Made by a program: the position numbers and the translations under genes. This document shows, in pieces, positions 11,501 through 21,285 of a DNA stretch of 64,000 bases. The notes beneath the pieces are model-generated. The model was not told where the DNA came from, did no database searches, and saw only the letters and a list, made by a program, of their open reading frames with translations. Every line of letters starts with the position of its first letter. The first letter of the stretch is position 1. Origin of the DNA: Haemophilus seminalis (GTDB lineage Bacteria > Pseudomonadota > Gammaproteobacteria > Enterobacterales > Pasteurellaceae). The DNA is taken from the NCBI RefSeq assembly GCF_006384255.1, contig NZ_VCED01000003.1, forward strand, positions 310,001 through 374,000, given 5' to 3'.

Positions 11501-12316
11501 ATGCAACACAAATTGATTGCCTTTATTGGCGGCGGCAATATGGCGCAGGCTATTATTCTTGGCTTGTTGAAACAAGGTTATCCTGCCGAGCAAATTATTG
11601 TGAATGATCCGAATCAGGAAAAAAGAGTATTCTTTGCCAATCTTGGTGTGGCAACTTCAGAAAATAATATGGAAAGCGTAATCAAAGCGGAAGTTGTGTT
11701 GCTTGCGGTAAAACCTCAAATGATGGCTGATGTTTGTTCGCCACTAAGTGCGGTGGATTTTTCCGATAAATTGTTAATTTCCATTGCTGCGGGCATTTCA
11801 ACTGAACGCTTGAACGCATTAATTCCAAGTATAAAATCGATAGTACGTGTCATGCCAAATACGCCCGCATTAGTGGGGAAAGGCATGGCGGGGTTATTTG
11901 CACCGAAAAATACGAGTGAAAATTACCGCACTTTTGCACAAGATTTATTGGGATCTGTGGGAAGAACCGTTTGGGTGGATGATGAAACTCAAATGCACGC
12001 AGTAACTGCTGCTTCAGGAAGTAGTCCTGCTTATTTCTTTTTGATGCTGGAAGCGATGCAGCAAGCTTTAATCAAAATGAATATTGATGAAAAAACTGCG
12101 CGTGAATTAGTGCAGCAATCGATGCTTGGTGCAGCAAAAATGGTGGCAGAAAATCCGCAAATTGCGCTTTCAACTTTGCGTGAAAATGTCACCTCGAAAG
12201 GGGGCACTACTGCGGCGGCATTAGCGGTATTTGACGCACAACATTTTAATCAAACAATAGAGCAAGCCATGCAAGCTTGTTTGTCTCGTTCACAAGAAAT
12301 GGAAACTTTATTCTGA
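11501..12316 (+). CDS. proC: Pyrroline-5-carboxylate reductase
   Basis: Last step of proline synthesis: P5C plus NAD(P)H to proline. 271 residues with the Rossmann start [17 protein letters not shown] variant ([14 protein letters not shown]) and the C-terminal signature [17 protein letters not shown] near 225-245. RBS GTAGGAAAAACG precedes the ATG. The stop TGA overlaps the next ATG (TGATG), so proC and hcaT are translationally coupled. Two uptake sequences inside (near 11745 and 11930). Confidence 0.97.
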   Translation: MQHKLIAFIGGGNMAQAIILGLLKQGYPAEQIIVNDPNQEKRVFFANLGVATSENNMESVIKAEVVLLAVKPQMMADVCSPLSAVDFSDKLLISIAAGISTERLNALIPSIKSIVRVMPNTPALVGKGMAGLFAPKNTSENYRTFAQDLLGSVGRTVWVDDETQMHAVTAASGSSPAYFFLMLEAMQQALIKMNIDEKTARELVQQSMLGAAKMVAENPQIALSTLRENVTSKGGTTAAALAVFDAQHFNQTIEQAMQACLSRSQEMETLF

Positions 12317-13482
12317 TGCAAGTTCGTCCTTTTTATTGGCTCGCACTGAGCTTTCTTGGTTATTACTGCGCTTATGGCGTATTTTTGCCGTTCTTCCCAG
12401 CATGGTTGAAATCACAACAATATGGTGAAGAAATGATTGGTTTAGTTATCGGGAGTGCTTATATTTTCCGATTTGCGGGCGGATTATTTTTTTCCTCGCT
12501 GATTAAAAAAGCGAATCATATTATTAGTTCCTTACGTCTATTGGCGTTAGCATCGGCCATTATTATGGCGGCTATGAGTTTAGTTGCGCATAATTTTTGG
12601 TTGTTGTTTATTGCTATCGGTTTGTATGCTTCTGTGAATTCAGCGGGAATGCCGATTGGGGATTCATTGGCATCCACTTGGCAACGCCAAATCGGCTTGG
12701 ATTACGGCAAAGTGCGTTTAATTGGCTCTTCAGCCTTTATCCTTGGCGTAATGGTGTTCGGTGGCATGATTGGCTGGGTTGGTGAACAAAACATCGTGTG
12801 GATTTTGACCGCACTTTTATCCTTCTACACCATTATTCAGCTTTTAAAACCAACCATTCCCCCAAAAGATGAAATACCTGAAGATGGCACTCAAAATAAT
12901 ATTGGTTTTATTGCTTTACTGAAAAATCCCATTACATTGCGTGTCATGATTGCAGTAGGGCTGATTCAAGGCTCTCATGCGGCTTATTATGTTTATAGCA
13001 CGATTTATTGGACAAGTATTGGGATCTCCGTTTCTCAAACTAGCTTGCTTTGGGGCATTGGCGTATTAGCGGAAATTGTATTATTTTTCTTTTCTCGTCG
13101 CTTATTTCAAAATATTTCTATCAGTGTGCTACTTTATATTTCTGCGCTTGCGTGCATCGGACGCTGGGCTGTAATGGGATATATTGAAGATTTTTGGTTG
13201 ATATTCTTATTGCAACTTATGCATAGTTTGACTTATGCCGTGTGCCATTATGCTATTGTTCGCTATATCACTACGCAACCGCAAAGTCATATTGCGAAGT
13301 TGCAAGGTTTGTATAATGGTTTATCGAATGGGGTGCTCATTGCCATTTTCACTGCGATTGCTGGCATGATTTATCCAACGTCACCGGCGATGACATTTGT
13401 ATTTATGAGTATCATTGCAGCTGCAGCATTTTTTGTGATTCCTCGTAAGTTAAATGCCTTTTTGATTGTTCAGCATAAATAG
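12316..13482 (+). CDS. hcaT: MFS transporter, HcaT family
   Basis: Inner-membrane major facilitator of 388 residues with 12 hydrophobic segments and the start [28 protein letters not shown], which is typical of the 3-phenylpropionate/NupG-like HcaT family. Start chosen at 12316 because it overlaps the proC stop by one base; the longer reading adds 13 residues inside proC. True substrate is unknown: no aromatic-acid catabolic genes are nearby, so the name reflects family only. One uptake sequence near 12808. Confidence 0.88.
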   Translation: MQVRPFYWLALSFLGYYCAYGVFLPFFPAWLKSQQYGEEMIGLVIGSAYIFRFAGGLFFSSLIKKANHIISSLRLLALASAIIMAAMSLVAHNFWLLFIAIGLYASVNSAGMPIGDSLASTWQRQIGLDYGKVRLIGSSAFILGVMVFGGMIGWVGEQNIVWILTALLSFYTIIQLLKPTIPPKDEIPEDGTQNNIGFIALLKNPITLRVMIAVGLIQGSHAAYYVYSTIYWTSIGISVSQTSLLWGIGVLAEIVLFFFSRRLFQNISISVLLYISALACIGRWAVMGYIEDFWLIFLLQLMHSLTYAVCHYAIVRYITTQPQSHIAKLQGLYNGLSNGVLIAIFTAIAGMIYPTSPAMTFVFMSIIAAAAFFVIPRKLNAFLIVQHK

Positions 13483-13512
13483 GATGCATCGCTTGCCTTG
13501 TAGAAAAGTAAT

Positions 13513-14406
13513 ATGAAAAATCTAGCGCTCATTGATTTGTTTCTTAACGAATATTGGATTGAAAAAGGGCTTTCAGAAAATACCGTTCAATCTTATCGTT
13601 TGGATTTAACCGCACTTTGTGATTGGTTGGATAAAAACGGCTTGTCTTTGGAAACTTTAGATGCTGTTGATTTGCAAGGTTTTCTGGGGGAACGTTTGGA
13701 GAAAGGTTACAAAGCCACGAGCACCGCGCGAATGTTAAGTGCGATGCGTAAACTTTTCCAATATTTATATCGGGAAAAATACCGAGTGGATGATCCAAGT
13801 GCGGTGCTAAGTTCGCCTAAATTACCCAGTCGCTTGCCAAAATATTTAACTGAGCAACAAGTGTCTGATTTGCTCAATACGCCAGATGTGGACGTGCCTT
13901 TGGAGTTACGCGATAAAGCAATGTTAGAGTTGCTTTATGCAACGGGGCTTCGTGTCACGGAGTTAGTTTCGCTGACGATTGAAAACATGAGCGTGCAACA
14001 AGGCGTGGTGCGAGTGATTGGTAAAGGGAACAAGGAACGTATTGTGCCAATGGGGGAAGAAGCTGCCTATTGGGTTCGTCAATTTATGCTTTATGGTCGC
14101 CCTGTTCTCTTAAATGGGCAGAGTTCTGATGTTGTGTTTCCAAGTCAGCGCGCACAGCAAATGACTCGTCAAACTTTCTGGCATCGTGTAAAACATTATG
14201 CCATTCTTGCAGATATTGATGGTGATGCACTTTCCCCTCACGTTCTTCGCCACGCTTTTGCCACCCATTTAGTGAATCACGGTGCGGATTTACGTGTGGT
14301 GCAAATGTTGCTAGGGCATACAGATTTATCCACAACACAGATTTATACTCATGTGGCAAAAGAGAGATTGAAACGATTGCATGAAAGATTTCATCCTAGA
14401 GGGTAA
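13513..14406 (+). CDS. xerD: Tyrosine recombinase XerD
   Basis: Acts with XerC at dif to resolve chromosome dimers. 297 residues: SAM-like N-terminal domain (1-100) and catalytic domain with Arg147, Lys171, His243, Arg246, His269 and nucleophile Tyr278 all present (ATGLRVTE, HVLRHAFATH, LLGHTDLSTTQIYTH). Length and order match the chromosomal XerD, not an integron or phage integrase. Two internal uptake sequences support long residence. Convergent with perM; the 62 bases between hold no evident terminator. Confidence 0.97.
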   Translation: MKNLALIDLFLNEYWIEKGLSENTVQSYRLDLTALCDWLDKNGLSLETLDAVDLQGFLGERLEKGYKATSTARMLSAMRKLFQYLYREKYRVDDPSAVLSSPKLPSRLPKYLTEQQVSDLLNTPDVDVPLELRDKAMLELLYATGLRVTELVSLTIENMSVQQGVVRVIGKGNKERIVPMGEEAAYWVRQFMLYGRPVLLNGQSSDVVFPSQRAQQMTRQTFWHRVKHYAILADIDGDALSPHVLRHAFATHLVNHGADLRVVQMLLGHTDLSTTQIYTHVAKERLKRLHERFHPRG

Positions 14407-14468
14407 TTAAAAACGCGTAGTGATGAAATAAACTGTTTTAAATTATTCCTTTATCTGAATATTTTATA

Positions 14469-15518
14469 TTAATCTTCAGGTAAAGCATTTAGAACTGCTT
14501 TCACTAAAGTTGCTAGTGGAATGGCAAAAAATACGCCCCAGAACCCCCACAATCCACCGAAAATTAATACTGAAATAATGATTGCTAATGGATGTAAGTT
14601 TACTGCCTCAGAGAATAAATAAGGAACAAGTAAATTGCCATCTAAAAGTTGACTTATGGCAAAAGCAATGATGATATACCAAAATGTTGGGCTTACACCA
14701 AATTGGAATAATGCGACTAAGGCAACAGGAATGGTGACAAGCACAGCTCCAATATAAGGCACTAACACTGAAAGCCCTACAGCAAATGCTAAGAGAAGTG
14801 GATAATTCAAGCCAAAAATAAGAAAAATAATATAAGTAATTAAAGTTACAATCAAAATTTCTAATAATTTACCATGAATATAATTAGAAATTTGTTGTTG
14901 CATTTCCGTCCAAACCTTGGAAGCTAAATGACGGTTTCTTGGCAGAAATCGGCTCACTCCTTGTAAAAGTTCTTTTTTATCTTTTAACATGAAGAACATC
15001 ATTAGTGGTACTAAGAAAGCATAAATACCGAGAGAAACTAAGTTCATAATTGATGTTAAAGACAGTTTCACCACCGATTCACCAAAACCAAGAATTTTTT
15101 CTCGTACGGAATTAAAAATAGAATCTACCATAGAATAATCAATGAGTTCTGGATAATGCTCTGGTAGATTAAGTAACCATTCATTGAGTTTATTAAACAT
15201 CGCAGGTAAATCACTTAATAAGGAAATACTTTGATTCCAAAGCATTGGCACAAGAATTAAAAAGAATATGGTAGCGATACTGATAAAACTACCAAAGACA
15301 AGAATAGTGGCCATGATCCTTGGAAAGCGTAAACGTAAGTTTAAGAAACGAATTGGCATTTCGAGTAAATAGGCTAATACGATAGCAATAAGCAGCGGTG
15401 CGATTAGATTTCCAAAAAAATAAATAGCAAGGAAGCCAAACAATAAAATAGCAAGTAATCCCATTGTTTGAGGATCGCTTAATCGGCGTATGTACCAATT
15501 TCTCAACATTTCTAACAT
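14469..15518 (-). CDS. perM: AI-2E-family membrane protein PerM
   Basis: 349-residue inner-membrane protein of the AI-2E exporter-like family, with about 8 hydrophobic segments and the family ending [19 protein letters not shown] ... [22 protein letters not shown]. It is strikingly similar to E. coli PerM from its first residues ([12 protein letters not shown]), which decides the start at 15518 (GAGAAG upstream) over 15530. Function poorly defined: permease or AI-2 exporter in homologues. Confidence 0.92.
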   Translation of the reverse strand: MLEMLRNWYIRRLSDPQTMGLLAILLFGFLAIYFFGNLIAPLLIAIVLAYLLEMPIRFLNLRLRFPRIMATILVFGSFISIATIFFLILVPMLWNQSISLLSDLPAMFNKLNEWLLNLPEHYPELIDYSMVDSIFNSVREKILGFGESVVKLSLTSIMNLVSLGIYAFLVPLMMFFMLKDKKELLQGVSRFLPRNRHLASKVWTEMQQQISNYIHGKLLEILIVTLITYIIFLIFGLNYPLLLAFAVGLSVLVPYIGAVLVTIPVALVALFQFGVSPTFWYIIIAFAISQLLDGNLLVPYLFSEAVNLHPLAIIISVLIFGGLWGFWGVFFAIPLATLVKAVLNALPED

Positions 15519-15715
15519 AGTACTTCTCAATGAATATTTTGGGTTATTATAAGTGAAATTATTTGTTGTTTATAGTTGGCACTTGACTAATCTTTTAGAT
15601 TCTTTAACACTCCTACCTAGATTTTGTTATTAAAACAAAATTTGTGTGGTATTTTGGTTATGACTAAATTTTGTATAGCAAGTGCGGTTATTTTTTCTTA
15701 ATTTCGGAGCAAAAT

Positions 15716-16336
15716 ATGTCAGGTATTTTTACTCAAAGCCCTGCAAATCGTCGTCGTTATGGTGTAGCTATTTTTGTCGGCATCATCGCAGGAATTATTT
15801 CTGCATTTGTAAAATGGGGAGCTGAGCATCCATTTCCACCACGTAGCCCAATTGATTTCTTTGCCGCAGCTTGTAAAGTGGATGTGACAGGTTTAAGTCA
15901 AGACCAGATTCTTTCTGTATGCTCACGTGCATTTCTAAATCCACCACATGTTTTTTTACGTGATTATATTGGTATTGACCCGACTCAAGCTGCATTTACA
16001 TTTTCGGATCATGCATTTAACTGGATTGGTGTCACGCATATTATTTTCTCTTTAGTATTTGCTATTGGTTATTGTATAGTTGCAGAACGCTTCCCTAAAA
16101 TTAAATTTTGGCAGGGTATCGGAGCTGGTATTATTGCCAATATTTGTGTTCACTATATTACTTTCCCTGCATTAGGTTTAACACCGCCAGTTGCAGAGTG
16201 GCCATTATATGAACATATTTCAGAATTAGTGGGACATATTTTCTGGTTCTGGACTATTGAAGTGATTCGTCGTGATTTACGTAATCGCATTACAAATGAA
16301 CCAGACGCAGAGATTCCATTAGGTCAGGTACGTTAA
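15716..16336 (+). CDS. yagU: YagU-family inner membrane protein
   Basis: 206 residues, close in length and sequence to E. coli YagU: the start [20 protein letters not shown], the segment [17 protein letters not shown], and the end [20 protein letters not shown] are nearly identical in pattern. Three to four membrane segments. E. coli YagU has been linked to acid resistance; role here unknown. The ATG at 15716 follows CGGAGC; the longer reading runs through an uptake sequence. Single-gene unit with its own terminator. Confidence 0.9.
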   Translation: MSGIFTQSPANRRRYGVAIFVGIIAGIISAFVKWGAEHPFPPRSPIDFFAAACKVDVTGLSQDQILSVCSRAFLNPPHVFLRDYIGIDPTQAAFTFSDHAFNWIGVTHIIFSLVFAIGYCIVAERFPKIKFWQGIGAGIIANICVHYITFPALGLTPPVAEWPLYEHISELVGHIFWFWTIEVIRRDLRNRITNEPDAEIPLGQVR

Positions 16337-16356
16337 TTTCTCTAGCTAATATGAAG

Positions 16357-16396
16357 ATAACTGCATATTAGGAAACTAAGTGCAGTTATTTTTTTC
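16357..16396 (+). terminator. yagU terminator
   Basis: ATAACTGCA (16357-16365) pairs with TGCAGTTAT (16381-16389), 15-base loop, then seven T. The last arm overlaps a degenerate uptake sequence. The 84 bases from here to the tRNA cluster are AT-rich without a visible gene. Confidence 0.75.
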
Positions 16397-16480
16397 ATTT
16401 TAAATAGAATATGAATAATATATTTAGTATTTTTTGTGTAATCGAAAGATAAAATTTTAAGCGTTGTAAGTTTTTAATAT

Positions 16481-16556
16481 TGGTGGGTCGTGAAGGATTC
16501 GAACCTTCGACCAACGGATTAAAAGTCCGCTGCTCTACCGACTGAGCTAACGACCC
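16481..16556 (-). tRNA. tRNA-Lys (anticodon TTT)
   Basis: 76-nt cloverleaf read from the minus strand: begins GGGTCGTTAGCTCAG, anticodon loop CTTTTAA, T-arm GGTTCGAATCC, encoded CCA end. Last gene of the four-tRNA operon. Confidence 0.97.
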
Positions 16557-16606
16557 AATTAGATGATTTTAAAGTAAATTTTAAAATCTTTGGATTGGTG
16601 TTTAAA

Positions 16607-16693
16607 TGGTGCCCGAAGCCAGACTTGAACTGGCACGCCTCGAAAGGCGAGGGATTTTAAATCCCTTGTGTCTACCGATTCCACCACTCGGGC
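16607..16693 (-). tRNA. tRNA-Leu (anticodon TAA)
   Basis: 87-nt class II tRNA with a long variable arm (CGCCTTTCGAGGCG), anticodon stem AGGGA/TCCCT enclosing TTTAAAA (anticodon TAA), T-loop GTTCAAGTC and encoded CCA. Confidence 0.97.
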
Positions 16694-16720
16694 ATATAGA
16701 CAACTAACATTTGCGTATTA

Positions 16721-16794
16721 TGGAGGCGTGTCCCGGAGTCGAACCGAGCTACATGGATTTGCAATCCAGTGCATAACCGCTTTGCTAACACGCC
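16721..16794 (-). tRNA. tRNA-Cys (anticodon GCA)
   Basis: 74-nt cloverleaf, starts GGCGTGTTAGCAAAGCGG, anticodon loop TTGCAAA, encoded CCA end. The Gly-Cys-Leu order matches E. coli glyW-cysT-leuZ. Confidence 0.97.
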
Positions 16795-16800
16795 ACGAAT

Positions 16801-16876
<76 letters not shown>

Positions 16877-16896
16877 ATTCGCTGTTAGTGGTGCGC

Positions 16897-16924
16897 ATTT
16901 TACGGAAATTTAAAAAGCTGTCAA
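16897..16924 (-). promoter_or_regulatory. Promoter of the Gly-Cys-Leu-Lys tRNA operon
   Basis: Perfect -35 TTGACA (16919-16924), 16-bp spacer, -10 TAAAAT (16897-16902), then a GC-rich discriminator (GCGCACC) typical of stringently controlled stable-RNA promoters. The rest of the 246-base gap to metB is AT-rich with one uptake sequence near 17089. Confidence 0.85.
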
Positions 16925-17122
16925 TCATAGAGTAAAAAATTTTTTTTAACCGTTTAAAAAAGATTCACTTTGTTTAAATAATTCTCACAAAATGATGAAT
17001 AAATAGAAATTTATTCAATAATATAATTTCTGCTTTTATCACTTTCCCCTTTATGCCAAAATGTTCAGCTGTATTTTATAGCATGAAAGTGCGGTGAATT
17101 TTTATTGTTTTTAGAGGATGTT

Positions 17123-18232
17123 ATGATACAACAATATGCAATTGATACCTTATTAGCGCAAGCTGGTAATCGAAGTGATAAGCGAACTGGTTCAGTTTCT
17201 GCGCCAATTTTTCTTTCTACGGCTTATGGGCATCATGGAATTGGTGAGAGTACAGGGTTTGACTATACGCGGACTAAAAACCCAACTCGTACAGTATTAG
17301 AAGAAACGATAGCTAAATTAGAGAATGGAGATCGTGGCTTTGCGTTTTCTTCTGGTATGGCTGCCATTCAAGTTTTGATGACGCTTTTCACCGCACCAGA
17401 TGAATGGATCGTTTCTAGCGATGTGTATGGTGGTACTTATCGACTATTAGATTTTTCTTATAAAAATAACAATAGTGTAAAACCTGTTTATGTCAATACA
17501 GCATCTGCTTATGAAATTGAGGCGGCAATTAACCCAAATACAAAAGCGATTTTTATTGAAACCCCATCAAATCCTTTAATGGAAGAATGTGATGTGGTTG
17601 AAATTGCAAAACTTGCGAAAAAATATAATTTGATGTTGATCGTGGATAATACGTTTCTAACGCCTGTGCTTTCTCGTCCGTTAGATTTAGGTGCGGATGT
17701 GGTAATTCACAGCGGGACTAAATATATTGCTGGTCATAATGATGCACTTGTTGGTTTAATCGTTGCAAAAGGGCAAGAACTTTGTGATCGCATTGCTTAT
17801 ATTCAAAATGGTGCGGGTGCAGTACTTTCACCTTTTGATTCTTGGCTGACTATTCGCGGTATGAAGACCCTTTCTTTGCGCATGAAACGCCATCAAGAAA
17901 ATGCACAAGCCATCGCGGAATTTTTAAAAGTTCAACCACAAGTGGAATCGGTGCTTTATCCAAATAAAGGTGGGATGTTGTCTTTCCGTTTGCAAGATGA
18001 AGCTTGGGTTAATACGTTCTTAAAATCCATCAAATTGATTACTTTTGCAGAAAGTCTAGGAGGCACAGAAAGTTTTATTACTTATCCAGCAACGCAAACC
18101 CATATGGATATTCCGGAATCTGAGCGTGTAGCCCGTGGAATTACGAATACCTTGCTGCGTTTTTCAGTCGGTATTGAAGATGTAGAAGATATTAAGGCTG
18201 ATTTATTACAGGCATTTTCTAATTTGAAATAA
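17123..18232 (+). CDS. metB: Cystathionine gamma-synthase (Cys/Met metabolism PLP enzyme)
   Basis: Joins an activated homoserine with cysteine to form cystathionine on the way to methionine; PLP enzyme, cytosolic tetramer in the family. 369 residues; PLP lysine is Lys200 in VIHSGTKYIAGHNDA, with the cofactor Asp in LIVDNTFLTP near 175 and phosphate-binding SSGMAA near 77. Start ATG at 17123 follows AGAGGATG. The same fold includes MetC, MetY and MGL; MetB is the best fit by likeness but side activity cannot be excluded. No MetJ box recognised upstream. Confidence 0.9.
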   Translation: MIQQYAIDTLLAQAGNRSDKRTGSVSAPIFLSTAYGHHGIGESTGFDYTRTKNPTRTVLEETIAKLENGDRGFAFSSGMAAIQVLMTLFTAPDEWIVSSDVYGGTYRLLDFSYKNNNSVKPVYVNTASAYEIEAAINPNTKAIFIETPSNPLMEECDVVEIAKLAKKYNLMLIVDNTFLTPVLSRPLDLGADVVIHSGTKYIAGHNDALVGLIVAKGQELCDRIAYIQNGAGAVLSPFDSWLTIRGMKTLSLRMKRHQENAQAIAEFLKVQPQVESVLYPNKGGMLSFRLQDEAWVNTFLKSIKLITFAESLGGTESFITYPATQTHMDIPESERVARGITNTLLRFSVGIEDVEDIKADLLQAFSNLK

Positions 18233-18381
18233 TAAGAATAAAGTGAGATTTTACTTGCTATTTAGTTTTTGACAATTAAAACAATAAGTTTACATTTGTT
18301 AAAACAGTGTTATTCTTCATTTCACTAGTAAATCAAAAATGTTCTTGTGTTGAACATTATTCATAAAATAAGGAAATAAAA

Positions 18382-18705
18382 ATGAGCGAAGTATTACATA
18401 TTAATGATGCTGACTTTGAAAGTATTGTTGTGAATTCAGATATCCCTGTATTATTAGATTTTTGGGCACCGTGGTGTGGTCCTTGTAAAATGATTGCGCC
18501 TGTTTTAGATGAGCTTGCTCCTGAATTTGCAGGTAAAGTAAAAATTGTAAAAATGAATGTGGATGATAACCAAACAACGCCGGCACAATTTGGTGTTCGT
18601 AGTATCCCAACATTATTATTGATCAAAAATGGTCAAGTTGTTGCTACTCAAGTTGGGGCATTACCAAAAACACAATTGGCAAATTTTATTAATCAACACA
18701 TTTAA
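18382..18705 (+). CDS. trxA: Thioredoxin
   Basis: 107-residue disulfide reductant with the active site WCGPC (Cys32, Cys35) and the cis-proline in [12 protein letters not shown]. Donates electrons to ribonucleotide reductase, methionine sulfoxide reductases and others. RBS AAGGAAATAAAA precedes the ATG. A likely promoter has TTGACA at 18269-18274 and TACATT at 18291-18296 (16-bp spacer). Own terminator follows. Confidence 0.97.
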   Translation: MSEVLHINDADFESIVVNSDIPVLLDFWAPWCGPCKMIAPVLDELAPEFAGKVKIVKMNVDDNQTTPAQFGVRSIPTLLLIKNGQVVATQVGALPKTQLANFINQHI

Positions 18706-18718
18706 TTTTATGTTCTAT

Positions 18719-18752
18719 AAAGCCATACAGTTACAAATTGTATGGCTTTTTT
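18719..18752 (+). terminator. trxA terminator
   Basis: AAGCCATAC (18720-18728) pairs with GTATGGCTT (18740-18748), 11-base loop, followed by a T run. The 145 bases from here to the next gene hold a 32-codon open stretch discussed under findings. Confidence 0.9.
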
Positions 18753-18897
18753 ATATCACCTATCATTTTAATTTGAGTGGTTGTTTGTTGTAGTTATTTT
18801 ATGATGGCTGGGTTGAGCGTTCTGTTTTCCAGTTTGAAGATCATAATGAGGAAGTAAGAAATAGCACAAACGACAAAAGTCTAAGACATTAAGATAT

Positions 18898-19764
18898 TTA
18901 TTTTTTCATGTAAGATTTTAATGTTTGTTCCACTTCATAAATCCAATCCAACTCATGCTGCGTGAAACCTGCTTGAATACGAGCATCGGTATTAATGACA
19001 CCTTTAAAAATCACAATACGATATTTGTGTAAAAGCTCTGTAAAGCATTTCATCGCATCCAAACCACGTTTTTTAGAAAGGGCGTGATACCAATGATTGC
19101 CGATATACACATGGCCAATTTCATCGCGCAAAATAATATCCAAAATATTCACCGCGGCGAAATCTTTACGTTGTGCGATTTTCTCTTGCAGAACAGGTGT
19201 TGCATCGAGACCTCTTGCTTCTAATACACGAGGAACTAACGCCATTCGTTCCCAAATATCGTGTGCGGTGGCTTGCGCCATTTCCCATAATCCAGCATGA
19301 CCTTCAAAATCACCATATTGATAGCCCAATGTTTTCAAATGTTCATTGAATAAGGAAAAATGCGTGCTTTCTTCACGAGCGACACGCAGCCAATCTTTCA
19401 CAAAAGCCAAACCTTCGCCAAGTTCTTCTTGTGCATTACGCCCGAATCGCCAAGCCGCATCTAAGCCTAAATTAATCGCATTAAATTCAATATGTGCGAT
19501 TGCGTGCAATGTGGCAGCATAGCCTTCTTCTGTGGCAAAAGAACGTTTTGGCACATCTTTTGGTGCAACTAAGAGCGGTTTTTCAGGAAAAGCAGCAATA
19601 TTATTTTGCGGCACGACTTCAGGAAAATCTTCTAATTTAATCAATTGAATTTGTGGCAGAAGATTATCGTAGAGATCATTAACTAAACTACATTTTTCTT
19701 GTGGATTCGCTGTTTTTAGTGCGATTTCAACTTGTTGCCAAAATTGTGTAATAAGTGCGGTCAT
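18898..19764 (-). CDS. DUF455 ferritin-like family protein
   Basis: 288-residue cytosolic protein of the DUF455 family, whose members have a ferritin-like four-helix fold with metal-ligand Glu/His pairs; here EEGYAATLHAIAHIEFNAI (about 95-115), REESTHFSLFNEHL (about 160) and RDEIGHVYIGNHWYHA (about 215-230) supply them. Function not established. It follows tesB by 9 bases and is probably co-transcribed with it. The ATG is directly fused to an uptake sequence, so the protein begins Met-Thr-Ala-Leu. Confidence 0.85.
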   Translation of the reverse strand: MTALITQFWQQVEIALKTANPQEKCSLVNDLYDNLLPQIQLIKLEDFPEVVPQNNIAAFPEKPLLVAPKDVPKRSFATEEGYAATLHAIAHIEFNAINLGLDAAWRFGRNAQEELGEGLAFVKDWLRVAREESTHFSLFNEHLKTLGYQYGDFEGHAGLWEMAQATAHDIWERMALVPRVLEARGLDATPVLQEKIAQRKDFAAVNILDIILRDEIGHVYIGNHWYHALSKKRGLDAMKCFTELLHKYRIVIFKGVINTDARIQAGFTQHELDWIYEVEQTLKSYMKK

Positions 19765-19774
19765 TTTTTCTCTC

Positions 19775-20635
19775 TTATTCGTTAAAACGGATCAAGCCTT
19801 CTTGTTGTGTTGTCGCGATTAATTGACCATCTTGCGAGAAAATCTGCCCGCGTGCTAAGCCACGGCCTCCAAACGCATTATTGCTTTCAATTGCGTGCAA
19901 ATGCCAGTGATTTAAATCAAACGGACGATGGAACCAAATACTATGATCAATGGTTGCTACTTTCATTCCTTTTTGTAAAAAGCCTTTTTCATGCGGATGA
20001 AGTGCGGTCAAAATACAGTGAAAATCGGAAAAATAAGCCAATAAACATTGCTGAATTTTCATATCAAGCGGCGTTTCACTATTGGTTTTAAACCAAGAAT
20101 ATTGTTCGGCTGGCAATTTTGTCCCATTAAATGGATTATTCAAATATTTGGTACGTACCTCAAATGGACGCTCTGCCGAAAATTTTTCATTGAGTGGTTC
20201 TGGCAAGGTTTGAGCCACTTTTTGTAGCATTACATTTTCATCTGTAAAGTCTTCAGGCGTGCCAACATTTGGCATCGTATTTTGATGTTCAAAACCTTTT
20301 TCTGGCACTTGGAAAGAGGCGGTTACATGACAAACGGTATTTTTATGTTGAATGGCTTTTACGCGTAATGCAGAAAAATTACGCCCTTCACGCAAGGTTT
20401 CCACATCGTAAATAATCGGATATTGGCTGTCTCCTGGAGCAAGGAAATAGGCATGACAAGAATGTAAAATGCGATCTTCTGGCGCCACTTGCATTGCTGC
20501 TGATAATGCTTGAGCCACAACTTGCCCGCCAAATACTTGGCGAAAACCTAAATCTTGGCTTTCACCGCGAAAGATTAAATCATCAATTTTTTCAAGTTTA
20601 AGAAGATTAATGAGGTTATTGAGAATATCTGACAT
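19775..20635 (-). CDS. tesB: Acyl-CoA thioesterase II
   Basis: Hydrolyses acyl-CoA to free acid and CoA. 286 residues, double hot-dog fold: N-terminal FRGESQDLGFRQVFGGQVVAQAL and C-terminal TIDHSIWFHRPFD followed by GGRGLARGQIFSQDGQLIATT.QQEGLIR, which carry the Asp, Thr and Gln of the TesB active site. Contains an uptake sequence near 20001 and is preceded by another near 20660. The 247-base gap upstream holds a hairpin at 20797-20819 and the promoter of the next gene. Confidence 0.95.
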   Translation of the reverse strand: MSDILNNLINLLKLEKIDDLIFRGESQDLGFRQVFGGQVVAQALSAAMQVAPEDRILHSCHAYFLAPGDSQYPIIYDVETLREGRNFSALRVKAIQHKNTVCHVTASFQVPEKGFEHQNTMPNVGTPEDFTDENVMLQKVAQTLPEPLNEKFSAERPFEVRTKYLNNPFNGTKLPAEQYSWFKTNSETPLDMKIQQCLLAYFSDFHCILTALHPHEKGFLQKGMKVATIDHSIWFHRPFDLNHWHLHAIESNNAFGGRGLARGQIFSQDGQLIATTQQEGLIRFNE

Positions 20636-20796
20636 ATTGCTTTCCTTGAAGAGACGATAAAAGTGCGGTTATTTTAGCGGAGATTTTGGGGAATGCCAAA
20701 GTTAGCAATAATTTTAAGATAGAAGTAAAAACTTAATTTTAATCCCTTTGGAACAGGGCAATGTCTTTCAACTAGGCCAATACATAAATAATTAAT

Positions 20797-20826
20797 GCCC
20801 TATGTGTTATTTATAGGGCTATTTTC
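20797..20826. repeat. Hairpin ahead of the orphan gene
   Basis: GCCCTAT (20797-20803) pairs with ATAGGGC (20813-20819), 9-base loop, then TATTTTCT on the plus strand. It is terminator-like in plus orientation but no plus-strand gene lies upstream within 2 kb, so a boundary or attenuator role is possible. Confidence 0.5.
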
Positions 20827-20882
20827 TCTTTAAACAGTTATAATTAGAAACTTTAACAATGATTTTGAATATTTACGAAAAT

Positions 20883-21194
20883 ATGGATAAAAATACAATC
20901 TTTGCTAAATTATTTAGAATGACCCCTTTTTCTTATAATGTAGAATTATTCATTGATTACATGAAAGAGCAAGGTTATTCAATCACAAAATCCCAAGTAA
21001 ACTGTTGGCAACGTAAAGTCGGTAGTGATAAATCTCGACCTGTACCCGATTTTGTTTTTACTATGATATTCAATTACATCCATGACAACAAAATTGAAGT
21101 AGCAGAATTTCTTAAGTCGAAAGACATTGCCCTATTCGAAAGGGATTGTGAGGTAGATAGAGATTTATTATTGATAAAAATATCGAAAAGCTAA
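20883..21194 (+). CDS. Hypothetical small protein, unrecognised
   Basis: 103 residues (111 if the ATG at 20859 is used). A TATAAT at 20839-20844 would place the transcript start near 20851, which favours the inner ATG. No strong ribosome site in either case. The protein is charged and probably alpha-helical; residues about 20-50 (YMKEQGYSITKSQVNCWQRK) could form a helix-turn-helix, as in small phage-type regulators, but I do not recognise the family. It stands alone between tesB and nrdD, framed by hairpins at 20797 and 21219, with no uptake sequence. The composition is AT-rich. Confidence 0.6.
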   Translation: MDKNTIFAKLFRMTPFSYNVELFIDYMKEQGYSITKSQVNCWQRKVGSDKSRPVPDFVFTMIFNYIHDNKIEVAEFLKSKDIALFERDCEVDRDLLLIKISKS

Positions 21195-21218
21195 TAGGAG
21201 TAATATAGGCGTAATAAA

Positions 21219-21246
21219 GGGCGTATTGCACGCCCTATTATTTTCA
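21219..21246 (+). terminator. Terminator after the orphan gene
   Basis: GGGCGT (21219-21224) pairs with ACGCCC (21230-21235), 5-base loop, followed by TATTATTTTC. Located 24 bases past the stop. Confidence 0.65.
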
Positions 21247-21264
21247 AAAAATGTACTAAGTTAT

Positions 21265-21280
21265 CGGCTAAATTTAGCCG
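21265..21280. repeat. 16-bp perfect palindrome past nrdD
   Basis: CGGCTAAATTTAGCCG reads the same on both strands and lies 5 bases past the nrdD stop, abutting a degenerate uptake sequence. It could fold as the nrdD terminator hairpin, though the following minus-strand bases are not T-rich. Confidence 0.5.
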
Positions 21281-21285
21281 CACTT

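Noticed and set aside
13513-14406. Mobile-element integrase
   Set aside because: Length, residue spacing and context match chromosomal XerD; no attachment site or cargo nearby.
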